From Pseudomonas solani (GTDB lineage: Bacteria > Pseudomonadota > Gammaproteobacteria > Pseudomonadales > Pseudomonadaceae), in contig NZ_AP023081.1 in NCBI RefSeq assembly GCF_026072635.1, forward strand, positions 466,501-530,500: a DNA stretch of 64,000 nt, given 5' to 3'. Positions 1 through 10,352 of this stretch are shown piece after piece. The stretch's first letter is position 1. The number at the start of each line of letters is the position of its first letter. The position numbers were made by a program, and so were the translations under genes. The notes beneath the pieces were generated by a model. The model made no database searches. It saw only the letters and a program-made list of their open reading frames with translations, and was not told the origin of the DNA.

Positions 1-362
1 TGCTCCTGCTCGCTCACCAGGCTGTAGACCTTGGCGGCGTGGGGGCCGGTCTGTTCCACCAGCACCTGCTTGCGCAACACCCGGTTGCGCACGCCGCTGT
101 CGAGGCGGTCTTCGTCCAGGTCCTGCAGCGCCAGGGGGATGCCCATCAGCCGGCTCCACAGCACCAGGGCGCGGCGCCGCTCGATGGCGGTCATGGGTTC
201 GAGGTTGTCGGACATCAGGCGGAAGGTGCCGCGCGCCAGGCTTTCGCGATACTGGTCGGCGCGCACCTCGTTGACCTGGTGGAAGGTGAGCACGCCCAGC
301 AGCGCCACCAGCACCAGCGTCACCAGCAGGCCGCCGTAGATGCGCAGGAAGATCGAGTTCAC
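1..362 (-). CDS. Sensor histidine kinase, RstB-like (N-terminal part only)
   Basis: The visible 120 residues are the N-terminus of a membrane sensor kinase; the rest lies beyond the left edge. They show one membrane segment (residues 4-22, rich in L, V, G) and the start of a periplasmic sensor region. The spacing of the segment LDEDRLDSGVRNRVL resembles the LDDISMHRLRGG region of E. coli RstB. The start is GTG: its first bases overlap the stop of the upstream acetyltransferase gene as GTGA, a common translational-coupling arrangement. With the response regulator two genes upstream it should form a two-component pair. In P. aeruginosa an equivalent pair lies next to nrdA. The HisKA and ATPase domains are off the window, so the kinase call rests on context and N-terminal similarity. 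Confidence 0.75.
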   Translation of the reverse strand, partial: MNSIFLRIYGGLLVTLVLVALLGVLTFHQVNEVRADQYRESLARGTFRLMSDNLEPMTAIERRRALVLWSRLMGIPLALQDLDEDRLDSGVRNRVLRKQVLVEQTGPHAAKVYSLVSEQE

Positions 363-895
363 CGCCCCTCCCCCGCCAGCAGGCCGAAGCAATCGAGGCT
401 GAGGTAGCGACCATCCTTGTATTCGCACTCGCGGCGCACACCCTCATGGGTGAAGCCGAGCCGGCGCAACAGGCCGCTGCTGGCCGGGTTCTCCAGGTCC
501 ACCACCGCTTCGATGCGGTGCAGGCGCATGGCGACGAAGGCATGGGCGATCACCGCCTCCAGGCATTCGCGCATCACCCCGCCGCCCCAGTACTCCGGCA
601 GCAGCCAATACCCCAGCTCGGCGCAACGGTGGCCATGGTCCCATTCGTGGTAGCCGCAGGCGCCTATCAGGTGCGCGGGATTATTGGGCGTGCAGATGCC
701 CCACCAGATGCCGGTGCGCTCGCGCAGCAGCGAGCGGTACCAGTCCATCTGCACCCGGGTGGCCTCCAGCGTGGCGTAGGACACGCCGTAGTAGCGGATC
801 ACCTGCGGGTGGGACAGCCCGGCGAAGATGGCGCGGGTGTCGGCCAGGGTGATTTCCCGCAGGCGGAAGCGTGGGGTTTCGAGGGTGGGGAACAT
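359..895 (-). CDS. GNAT family N-acetyltransferase (RimJ/RimL type)
   Basis: A 178-residue protein with the layout of the RimJ/RimL branch of GNAT enzymes, which transfer acetyl from acetyl-CoA to an amine of a protein or small molecule. It opens with the typical TPRFRLREI strand. The acetyl-CoA-binding region is around residues 95-115 (ELGYWLLPEYWGGGVM), followed by VVDLENPASSGLLRRLGF, the usual NxxSxxLxxxxGF signature. It sits between the response-regulator gene (63 bp upstream) and the sensor-kinase gene (4-bp overlap), so all three are probably co-transcribed. The substrate cannot be read from the sequence. The ribosome-binding site before the ATG is weak. Confidence 0.85.
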   Translation of the reverse strand: MFPTLETPRFRLREITLADTRAIFAGLSHPQVIRYYGVSYATLEATRVQMDWYRSLLRERTGIWWGICTPNNPAHLIGACGYHEWDHGHRCAELGYWLLPEYWGGGVMRECLEAVIAHAFVAMRLHRIEAVVDLENPASSGLLRRLGFTHEGVRRECEYKDGRYLSLDCFGLLAGEGR

Positions 896-958
896 GCGGC
901 TCTCGGGTTGGCGGTGCGGCGACCGGTTCGTTGCGGGCGGCGCCTCCTTATATAAGGC

Positions 959-1687
959 TCAAAGCAGGCCTTCGGCCGCCTCCCTGACAAAAAGATAGCC
1001 CTTGCTGCGCACCGTCTTGATCAGGCGCGGGTGCATGGGGTCGTCGCCGATCTTCGGGCGGATGCGCGAGATGCGCACATCGATGGAGCGGTCCTGGCCG
1101 TCGTACTCGATGCCGCGCAGGGCGTTGAAGATCTCCTCGCGGGAGAGGATGCGCCCGGCATTGGCCGCCAGCAGCCAGAGCAGGTCGAACTCGGCGCTGG
1201 TCAGCTCGATGCTGCGCTCGTTGAGCCAGGCCTCGCGCATGGCGTTGTCGATCACCAGCGGGCCGAACTCCAGGCGCCGCACGTTCTCTTCCACCGCCTC
1301 CGACAGGCCGCCCTCGCTGCGCCGCAACAGCGCACGGATGCGCGCCAGCAGCACGCGCGGGCGCACCGGTTTGCACACGTAATCGTCCGCGCCCATCTCC
1401 AGGCCGAGCACCTGGTCCATGTCATCGGTCCGCGCGGTGAGCATGAGGATGGGGCCGTCGTAGCGCCCGCGCACCTTGCGGCAGATGGACAGGCCATCCT
1501 CGCCGGGCAGCATCAGGTCGAGCACCACCAGGTCCGGCTGCTCCTTGAGGATGCGCGCCACCGCCTGGCCGCCGTCGGACTCGATGGCCACCCGCAGGCC
1601 GTTGCCCTCGAGGTACTCGCGGGTCAGCTCGGCCAGTCGTTGGTCGTCCTCGACGATGAGGATGCGCCAGGATTCTTGCTCCACCAC
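959..1687 (-). CDS. Response regulator, OmpR/PhoB family, RstA-like
   Basis: A 242-residue two-domain regulator. The receiver domain occupies about residues 8-120, with acidic residues D14/D15, phospho-acceptor D57 in LVVLDLMLPG, T84 and K106 in YVCKP, all at conserved positions. A winged-helix DNA-binding domain follows at about 140-235 and ends in the typical TVRSKGYLF strand. It should be phosphorylated by the kinase encoded two genes downstream and bind DNA as a dimer. The gene opens with two consecutive GTG codons: AGGAG lies only 3 nt from the first and 6 nt from the second (1684), so the second may be the true start. An NrdR-like box lies about 95 bp upstream, in the intergenic region shared with nrdA. 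Confidence 0.9.
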   Translation of the reverse strand: MVEQESWRILIVEDDQRLAELTREYLEGNGLRVAIESDGGQAVARILKEQPDLVVLDLMLPGEDGLSICRKVRGRYDGPILMLTARTDDMDQVLGLEMGADDYVCKPVRPRVLLARIRALLRRSEGGLSEAVEENVRRLEFGPLVIDNAMREAWLNERSIELTSAEFDLLWLLAANAGRILSREEIFNALRGIEYDGQDRSIDVRISRIRPKIGDDPMHPRLIKTVRSKGYLFVREAAEGLL

Positions 1688-1780
1688 GTACTCCTAATGA
1701 ACTGCATCAAGGCCGTGAAACCGGCCGGCATTGTAGCAACGCCGGCCGTTCTGCACAGTGCATGCCAAAAACCCTACAAA

Positions 1781-1796
1781 ACACTAGATATTGTGT
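1781..1796. promoter_or_regulatory. NrdR-box-like site 1
   Basis: ACACTAGATATTGTGT matches the 16-bp NrdR box consensus (acaCwAtATaTwGtgt) almost perfectly. NrdR is the repressor of ribonucleotide reductase genes and usually binds paired boxes in nrd promoters. This copy lies about 600 bp upstream of the nrdA start and about 95 bp upstream of the divergent response-regulator gene. Confidence 0.7.
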
Positions 1797-1903
1797 TAGC
1801 TTGCGCACGGCCCGACATCCTCGAAACAGCCCGTTCCAGAGTGTCGCAGCCGCGACGAACGGTGTATCCCAGGCTCCACAAGGGCTACCGCAATCCCTCC
1901 CCG

Positions 1904-1936
1904 CTTCACCCACACTTCACCCACAAGTTATCCACA
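1904..1936 (+). promoter_or_regulatory. DnaA-box cluster with 11-bp phasing
   Basis: A perfect DnaA box TTATCCACA lies at 1928-1936. Immediately before it are two exact tandem copies of CTTCACCCACA (1904-1914 and 1915-1925). The last nine bases of each copy, TCACCCACA, match the DnaA box at 7 of 9 positions. The three 9-mers therefore start exactly 11 bp apart, about one helical turn, on the same face of the DNA. E. coli nrdAB is known to be controlled by DnaA through upstream boxes; the same role here is inference. Confidence 0.6.
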
Positions 1937-2005
1937 GCTTGTTCAATACCCATCGCCTTGCAATACCCCCAATAGCGCATTATCTTGTACCCCCATCACG
2001 CGAGA

Positions 2006-2021
2006 CCCCTACATATTGGGT
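2006..2021. promoter_or_regulatory. NrdR-box-like site 2
   Basis: CCCCTACATATTGGGT keeps the core of the NrdR consensus (CTAcATATTG) with weaker flanks. It lies about 380 bp upstream of the nrdA start codon. No convincing sigma-70 promoter could be assigned around it by eye. Confidence 0.5.
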
Positions 2022-2198
2022 TTTGCTAGATCACGGGACACAATCAGAATCAAGCACGAAATGCCTTTTTCACAGGCTTCGAACCCCGTGATCCTTTAGG
2101 AGTCCAACCCGCTGCCCGGCCCCAACCGGCAGTGCCGACCCAGGACACGAACGAAGTGACTGGAACCGGTAGAACGGTGTATCTCCCAAGGGGCAGCA

Positions 2199-2214
2199 CC
2201 ACTAGGTATTGTGT
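2199..2214. promoter_or_regulatory. NrdR-box-like site 3
   Basis: CCACTAGGTATTGTGT matches the NrdR consensus in most positions and closely resembles site 1. It is the box nearest nrdA, about 185 bp before the start codon. The remaining sequence to 2399 shows no gene and no clear terminator. Confidence 0.6.
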
Positions 2215-2399
2215 TTGTCGCTGAGGCTTAACACAGCGACCTTAGACTTGTAGTGCCAGGGAGGCTTCAGTGTCCCTTGCCCTTCCTGCCTTGTAGTAAG
2301 CGCCAGCAGCCCGGCCCCGGCCGAGCCACCGGCGTTTGTAAAACGGAATGACGGGTGCTCACGCACCCGACTCAACAAATAGAGAACATGGAGACCCCC

Positions 2400-5288
<2,889 letters not shown>

Positions 5289-5710
5289 CAGGTAACGCGC
5301 GAATCTGAGCGGCGCCCGCGTTGTTGCCGGGCCGCTCCGGCTCCTCACGTACGGTCGTACGCTCCGGGGCCAGAGCAACCCGGCGCCTAGCGCTCACTCG
5401 CTCAGCTTCACGCTCGATCGCAGTAGCCCTCTCCCTTCGGGGAGAGAGGCTCAAGCAGTAACAGCACCACCCGAATTTTCATGGCCGCTCCCTTATAGAG
5501 AGAAGCCACACGCGCAGGCTCAGGCCGCGCAGCAAGACCGAACACCGTCAACCGCGAACGCGGCATCCATCGGGCAGCGCTGACACAGACGCCCGTGACC
5601 AGGCCCCGGCGGACAAGCAGTTCGGCAGTAAAAGCTTCAGCGTGCACCCACCCACGCACCATTTACCCAGGCCGGCAGAGAACGGCCGAACCAACCAGGA
5701 GAGAGGACAG
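5289..5710. other. Structured 420-bp nrdA-nrdB spacer
   Basis: No gene is seen here. The spacer holds a self-complementary CGTACGGTCGTACG at about 5347-5360 and a 7-bp stem CTCTCCC/GGGAGAG at 5429-5446 closed by a UUCG tetraloop, the very stable C(UUCG)G type. No T-run follows the stem, so it looks like an RNA-stability or processing element rather than an intrinsic terminator. nrdB has its own strong ribosome-binding site at the end of the spacer. Whether nrdB has a separate promoter cannot be decided by eye. Confidence 0.5.
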
Positions 5711-6967
5711 ATGCTCAGCTGGGACGAATTCGACAAAGAAGACGCCGCCGCACCCGCCGCCGCCCAACCCAACGCCGCGACCAACGCCGCAGCCGCTGCC
5801 GGCGCCGACAAGCTCGATGACGAGGCCGCCGGCTCCGTACAGGAAGCCCGCGCCGTATCCGCCGCTGACTCCGACGCCGTCGCCCGCGCCAAGAAGGCCC
5901 TCGACGCCCTCGACATCCAGGAAGGCCTGGACGACCTCGAAGGCGCCTCCGCGCGCGTACAGGTCGGCGACAAGCAAATGATCAACGCCCGCGCCGACCT
6001 CAACCAGCTCGTACCCTTCAAGTACGACTGGGCCTGGCAGAAGTATCTGGATGGTTGCGCCAACCACTGGATGCCGCAGGAAGTGAACATGAACGCCGAC
6101 ATCGCTCTGTGGAAGAGCAAGGACGGCCTCAGCGAAGACGAGCGCCGCATCGTCATGCGCAACCTCGGCTTCTTCTCCACCGCCGACTCCCTGGTTGCCA
6201 ACAACCTGGTGCTGGCCGTCTACCGCCTCATCACCAACCCCGAATGCCGCCAGTACATCCTGCGCCAGGCCTTCGAGGAAGCGATCCACACCCACGCCTA
6301 CCAGTACTGCATCGAATCGCTGGGCATGGACGAGGGCGAGATCTTCAACATGTACCACGAGATCCCGAGCGTCGCTAAAAAGGCGTCCTGGGGCCTCAAG
6401 TACACCCGTTCGATCTCCGATCCCAAGTTCGAAACCGGCACCCCGGAGACCGACCGCCAGTTCCTGCGCAACCTCATCGCCTACTACTGCGTACTGGAAG
6501 GCATCTTCTTCTACTGCGGCTTCACCCAGATCCTCTCCATGGGCCGCCGCAACAAGATGACCGGCACCGCCGAGCAGTTCCAATACATCCTGCGCGACGA
6601 ATCCATGCACCTGAACTTCGGCATCGACGTGATCAACCAGATCAAGATCGAAAACCCGCACCTGTGGGATGCCGCCATGAAGGACGAAGCCACCCAGATG
6701 ATCCTCCAGGGCACCCAACTGGAAATCGAATACGCACGCGACACCATGCCGCGCGGCGTACTGGGCATGAACGCCGCGATGATGGAGGACTACCTCAAGT
6801 TCATCGCCAACCGCCGCCTCACCCAGATCGGCCTGAAAGAGGAATACCCGGGCACCACCAACCCGTTCCCCTGGATGAGCGAGATCATGGATCTGAAGAA
6901 AGAGAAGAACTTCTTCGAAACTCGAGTGATCGAGTACCAGACCGGCGGTGCGCTGAGCTGGGATTGA
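5711..6967 (+). CDS. nrdB: Class Ia ribonucleoside-diphosphate reductase, beta subunit
   Basis: A 418-residue radical-generating small subunit, partner of NrdA. The metal-site helix reads FEEAIHTHAY: E190, H193 and the radical tyrosine Y197 keep the E115/H118/Y122 spacing of E. coli NrdB. A second ligand helix is RDESMHLNFG. The C-terminus (TGGALSWD) is the tail expected to dock on NrdA. The start at 5711 is preferred over the in-frame ATG at 5642 because of the strong GGAGAGAGG site upstream and the family N-terminus MLSWDEFDKED. The LSWD motif thus occurs at both ends of the protein. The first 90 residues are an Ala-rich, low-complexity extension relative to E. coli NrdB. Confidence 0.96.
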   Translation: MLSWDEFDKEDAAAPAAAQPNAATNAAAAAGADKLDDEAAGSVQEARAVSAADSDAVARAKKALDALDIQEGLDDLEGASARVQVGDKQMINARADLNQLVPFKYDWAWQKYLDGCANHWMPQEVNMNADIALWKSKDGLSEDERRIVMRNLGFFSTADSLVANNLVLAVYRLITNPECRQYILRQAFEEAIHTHAYQYCIESLGMDEGEIFNMYHEIPSVAKKASWGLKYTRSISDPKFETGTPETDRQFLRNLIAYYCVLEGIFFYCGFTQILSMGRRNKMTGTAEQFQYILRDESMHLNFGIDVINQIKIENPHLWDAAMKDEATQMILQGTQLEIEYARDTMPRGVLGMNAAMMEDYLKFIANRRLTQIGLKEEYPGTTNPFPWMSEIMDLKKEKNFFETRVIEYQTGGALSWD

Positions 6968-7040
6968 TTCCGGGTCGAACCATTAGGAACACATAAACGC
7001 TTCAACCTGATACGGATTTTCGGGGTAGCGAAGAAAGACA

Positions 7041-7068
7041 AAACCCCGCCTTGTGCGGGGTTTTTTTT
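7041..7068 (+). terminator. Rho-independent terminator of nrdB
   Basis: The stem AAACCCCGC/GCGGGGTTT with a 5-nt loop is followed by eight T residues. It is a classic intrinsic terminator 74 bp after the nrdB stop. The next gene starts only 11 bp after the T-run. Confidence 0.93.
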
Positions 7069-7078
7069 GGAATAAAAA

Positions 7079-8854
7079 ATGAAAGCCATTGCAAAAATAG
7101 AAATAAACTACTTCCGCTCTATTTATACAGAAACAATTGAAGATATAGATGAGTTAAATATTTTTACAGGAAGAAATGACTCAGGAAAGAGCAACATCCT
7201 TAAAGCTATAAATCTATTCTTCAACAATAAGACAGGCCACGAAGAAGATTTTGATTTTCTTGAGGATTTCTCAAAACTCCGAGCGCAGGAGGTCCGAGAA
7301 CAAAAAGGAAGAGGAACAATCTGGATAAAAATCACCTTCAACAACTTCCTTAATTGGAAGTCCTTACCAAAGAAATTCTTCATAAAGAAAACTTGGAACA
7401 GATACGATCAAGCCCCAACAGTTGAATACTCTAAAGACATACCTCAAACTGTTATCGGAAGATTTACTAACAAAATAAGCTTTCACTATGTCCCCGCCAT
7501 AAAGAGCAAAGATATTTTTGAACACTATCTTAGCGCCCTTCACGACACCTTACTGGAAGACGAAAGAACTGGCCTAAGAGACGCTTCAAAATCACTTATT
7601 GCAACGATAAATAGTACAACCGAAGAAATGCGCAATGAAATATTTAGCGCTCTCGGAATCGAAAGCAAAATACAAATCCCAGAAGACTTCAGCACGCTAT
7701 TCAAAACCCTAGACTTTTCGACCAATCACTACAGCAACGAAATATCTCTTAAAAAGAGAGGCGACGGCATACAAACCAGACATATACCCATTATTCTAAA
7801 TCACATCGGAACTCGATCAGAAAAAATAAATATTTGGGGGTATGAGGAACCAGAGAACTCATTAGAAATAGGGAAAGCTTTTGAGTTAGCAGAGCAATTC
7901 TCGAGAGATTTCGCAAAAGAAAACCAGATTTTTATAACTACGCACTCTCCAGCTTTTTATGACGTGCAGACTCTCAACAGTAGGAGATGGCTGGTTAGGC
8001 CCGAGTCATGGGATGGAACTAGTTCGAAATATAGCACTGCGATTATGAGAATCGAAGATAGCGAACTATCCGACGAAGAAATCGGGTTCGCAGCCTTGTT
8101 AAGCGAGCGAGCGCGAGAAATATACGACGAGCTCAATAGAGAAAAGCTCATAAGTTCCGAACTCGAATTAAAGATAAAAAACCTAAAAAAACCTAGAATA
8201 TTTGTCGAAGGAATCACAGATAAAAAAATACTTGAAACTGCTTATTCAAAAATTAACAAAGGCGCGCAAATACCTTTTGAGATAGTATCCGCTGACGGCG
8301 TAGACAAATTAAGCACATTTACCAAATCGTGCGTGCATATAAAAAGAAATTTAATTCCCGAGATCTGTATTTTCGATAACGACTTTGCAGGGCGAAAGGG
8401 ATTGAAAGACGCGACGCGACTGGAAGATTGCCATGAAGACCAATACTATCACGACAATCTTCTTGCGAGCTGCCTCCCTATACCCGAAGAAATCTCTGAA
8501 ATATGGCCCAAAGATATTATTGATGGAATTCCCATTACAATCGAACAGCTCTTCCCGAAAGAAGTGATACATGAGGCCATTGCACTAAAAATATTAACGC
8601 TGTCAGAGATAAAAACATATAAAACCCATCAGGGAATACAGTCAGAAATCAATACAACCAATGAAATCAAGAAGCTTCTCCCTAACGAGTATCACTACTT
8701 AGCATACTCAATAGACGAGTCCTGCAAAAAGAGATTTTCCGAGTGGATTAGCACAATAAAAAAAGATTATTTTGCGAATTTTTCGATTCTTTTTGAAGAA
8801 ATAGATATTTTTCTTACTCAAATAGAGTCCTTGGAAACAGCTGAATACGAATAA
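7079..8854 (+). CDS. OLD-family ATPase/TOPRIM endonuclease (candidate phage-defence protein)
   Basis: A 591-residue protein with an SMC/ABC-like ATPase head and a C-terminal TOPRIM domain, the plan of class 1 OLD nucleases. Walker A is GRNDSGKS (31-38), the signature-like segment is LKKRGDG (224-230), Walker B is IWGYEEPE (252-259) and the switch histidine is H289 in ITTHSP. The TOPRIM part has E377 (FVEG) and the acidic pair D433/D435 (IFDNDF). Such proteins cut DNA; P2 Old blocks lambda growth and several relatives act in phage defence. The gene is strikingly AT-rich and uses many AAA/ATA codons, unlike every neighbour, which implies recent transfer. No UvrD-like helicase partner (as in Gabija) is adjacent. 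The start ATG directly follows the nrdB terminator with only a weak GGAA site. Confidence 0.85.
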   Translation: MKAIAKIEINYFRSIYTETIEDIDELNIFTGRNDSGKSNILKAINLFFNNKTGHEEDFDFLEDFSKLRAQEVREQKGRGTIWIKITFNNFLNWKSLPKKFFIKKTWNRYDQAPTVEYSKDIPQTVIGRFTNKISFHYVPAIKSKDIFEHYLSALHDTLLEDERTGLRDASKSLIATINSTTEEMRNEIFSALGIESKIQIPEDFSTLFKTLDFSTNHYSNEISLKKRGDGIQTRHIPIILNHIGTRSEKINIWGYEEPENSLEIGKAFELAEQFSRDFAKENQIFITTHSPAFYDVQTLNSRRWLVRPESWDGTSSKYSTAIMRIEDSELSDEEIGFAALLSERAREIYDELNREKLISSELELKIKNLKKPRIFVEGITDKKILETAYSKINKGAQIPFEIVSADGVDKLSTFTKSCVHIKRNLIPEICIFDNDFAGRKGLKDATRLEDCHEDQYYHDNLLASCLPIPEEISEIWPKDIIDGIPITIEQLFPKEVIHEAIALKILTLSEIKTYKTHQGIQSEINTTNEIKKLLPNEYHYLAYSIDESCKKRFSEWISTIKKDYFANFSILFEEIDIFLTQIESLETAEYE

Positions 8855-8861
8855 CTTTAGC

Positions 8862-8893
8862 GCGTAGGGTGGATGACGCTCTTCTCATCCACC
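8862..8893. repeat. REP palindrome, copy 1 (transposase-associated)
   Basis: GCGTAGGGTGGATGACGC followed by TCTTCTCATCCACC forms an imperfect palindrome GGTGGATGA...TCATCCACC. It is the inverse of the copies at 9487 and 9612, so the transposase gene is bracketed by inverted REPs. It begins only 7 bp after the stop of the OLD-family gene. Confidence 0.8.
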
Positions 8894-8932
8894 AGCTCTT
8901 CCACCCGCAACACCAATGGCTCAAGGAGGGTC

Positions 8933-9466
8933 ATGTCCAACTACCGTCGCGCCCGGATGCGCGGGGGCACCTACTTCTTCACCGTCAACCTGCGTAACCG
9001 GCACAGCGACCTGCTGGTCCGCGAAATCCACCTGTTGCGCACCGTGGTACAGGCGGTCAAACACCGCCGCCCCTTCCATATCGATGCCTGGGTCGTGCTC
9101 CCCGAACACATGCACTGCCTCTGGACCCTGCCGCCGGGCGACGACGACTTCGCCATGCGCTGGCGCTCGATCAAATTCGCCTTTTCCAAACGCCTGGCCG
9201 ACACCGAATCCCGCACCGAGGCTCAACGCACCCGGGGCGAACGCGGCATCTGGCAACGTCGCTATTGGGAACACCTGATCCGCGACGACCTCGATTACCA
9301 ACGGCACTTCGATTACATCCACATCAACCCGGTGAAACACGGCCATGTGCGGCGGGTGCGGGATTGGCCGTATTCGAGTTTTCACCGGGCGGTGCGGGAC
9401 GGCCTCTACCCGGCGGATTGGGCCGGCGATGGCGTGGTGGACGACGCTATTCGCTGGGGAGAATGA
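8933..9466 (+). CDS. REP-associated tyrosine transposase (RAYT, Y1/HUH family)
   Basis: A 177-residue protein of the IS200/IS605-related RAYT family, single-strand DNA endonucleases thought to spread REP sequences. The HUH-type metal site is seen as PEHMHCLW and the probable catalytic tyrosine lies in DYIHINPVKHG, the classic family signature. The start at 8933 is chosen over an upstream in-frame ATG at 8873 because AAGGAGG lies just before it and the N-terminus MSNYRRARMRGGTYFFTVN is canonical. REP copies lie directly upstream and downstream, supporting a functional gene/REP unit. Its high GC contrasts with the AT-rich gene before it. Confidence 0.93.
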   Translation: MSNYRRARMRGGTYFFTVNLRNRHSDLLVREIHLLRTVVQAVKHRRPFHIDAWVVLPEHMHCLWTLPPGDDDFAMRWRSIKFAFSKRLADTESRTEAQRTRGERGIWQRRYWEHLIRDDLDYQRHFDYIHINPVKHGHVRRVRDWPYSSFHRAVRDGLYPADWAGDGVVDDAIRWGE

Positions 9467-9486
9467 GGGTGGGATGGGCCTCGCCT

Positions 9487-9518
9487 GGTGGATGAAAAGA
9501 GCGTCATCCACCCTACGC
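9487..9518. repeat. REP palindrome, copy 2
   Basis: GGTGGATGAAAAGAGCGTC followed by ATCCACCCTACGC. It is the reverse of the copy at 8862 and identical to the copy at 9612. Confidence 0.85.
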
Positions 9519-9611
9519 GTGAATCAACATCGACCCGATGGGCTGGGCCGGGGATGGCTTGGCAGACGACGCTATTCGCTGGGGAGAATGAGGCGGGGGC
9601 GGGCCTCGTCT

Positions 9612-9643
9612 GGTGGATGAAAAGAGCGTCATCCACCCTACGC
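9612..9643. repeat. REP palindrome, copy 3
   Basis: Identical 32-bp copy of the repeat at 9487, carried by the second unit of the 125-bp tandem duplication. Confidence 0.85.
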
Positions 9644-9794
9644 CACCTTCACGCTTCTGCCTGGCCGATCAGCCATTTCTCACTCGGTAACTGCATTGCC
9701 AGTTTCCGTGGTAGCCCATAGCCTCCCGTCCCAGCGCTTAAGAACGCACCACTTAGCGGCACAACTGCTCCCGAAAGCAGCGGTATATCTAGAG

Positions 9795-10310
9795 ATGCCT
9801 GATATGCCCAACACTCAACACTGCAACGTCCCACACCCCGATCAAGAAATCCTCATCCCCACCCTCTTCACCCGCCACAAGCGCCTGCTGCGTGCCGTGC
9901 TGCTGGAAGACCAACCCTGGTTCGCCGTCACCGACCTGGCCCGGCTGATGAACCACCCGCCCCTGGCCGAGCGCCTGCCGCACAACCTGGATGACGACCA
10001 GATGCAGATCGCCTGGATACGCAACGGCCATGGCGACTTCAAGTGCGAATGGCTGGTCAGCGAATCCGGCGCCTATGCCGCGCTCATCCACTACTACCAC
10101 CCGGAAAACCGCTGCATCCGCCAATGGATCACCCAGCAGGTGATCCCCTGCCTGCGCGCCGAACAGCCCCAGGTCGGCCACTGGCCCGTGCGCTCGGTGG
10201 CGCAATGGATGGGGCAGGAGTTGCAGGTGCTGCATTGGCAGGACGTGGTCTGGCTGCCCTTTGAGGACTGCCCGCGACTGCTGCCCCGGCCGCCCCACGT
10301 GATCGGTTAG
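9795..10310 (+). CDS. BRO-N domain protein (phage antirepressor-like)
   Basis: A 171-residue protein whose middle resembles the BRO-N domain found in phage antirepressors and baculovirus BRO proteins. It includes PWFAVTDLARLMNHP, then a conserved WLVSESGAYAALIHYYHPENRCIRQWITQQVIPCLR stretch typical of the family. The domain is thought to bind DNA; the cellular role of stand-alone chromosomal copies is unknown. The start is either 9795 or 9804 (MPNTQHC), neither with a strong ribosome-binding site. No other phage genes are adjacent. The 150 bp before it carry only the end of the REP region and no recognised signal. Confidence 0.75.
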   Translation: MPDMPNTQHCNVPHPDQEILIPTLFTRHKRLLRAVLLEDQPWFAVTDLARLMNHPPLAERLPHNLDDDQMQIAWIRNGHGDFKCEWLVSESGAYAALIHYYHPENRCIRQWITQQVIPCLRAEQPQVGHWPVRSVAQWMGQELQVLHWQDVVWLPFEDCPRLLPRPPHVIG

Positions 10311-10317
10311 CACGACC

Positions 10318-10340
10318 GAGGGCTGGAGACTCCAGCCCTC
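10318..10340. terminator. Bidirectional terminator-like hairpin
   Basis: GAGGGCTGGAG and CTCCAGCCCTC form an 11-bp perfect inverted repeat between two convergent genes (stops at 10310 and 10353). No clear T-run follows. Confidence 0.6.
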
Positions 10341-10352
10341 ATCCACCGCCCC

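Larger units (their letters stand above)
9420..9644. repeat. 125-bp tandem duplication of the transposase 3' end plus REP
   Basis: The segment starting at 9420 (GGGCCGG, then the gene's last codons GACGACGCTATTCGCTGGGG and the stop at 9466) recurs from 9545 at an exact 125-bp offset, including the REP palindrome. The second copy is not translated and carries small differences, so it is a remnant 3' end. The copies cover about 9420-9519 and 9545-9644. Confidence 0.85.

Noticed and set aside
1904..1936. Chromosomal replication origin suggested by DnaA boxes
   Set aside because: Only one perfect box and two partial ones, no AT-rich unwinding region, and no dnaA, dnaN or gidA genes nearby. Promoter control of nrdA fits better.
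8862..9643. CRISPR-like array from the repeated 32-bp units
   Set aside because: Only three copies, in mixed orientation, with a transposase between them and no regular spacers. They are REP palindromes.
9795..10310. Prophage remnant suggested by the BRO-N domain protein
   Set aside because: It stands alone between ordinary genes; stand-alone BRO-N genes are frequent in Pseudomonas chromosomes.
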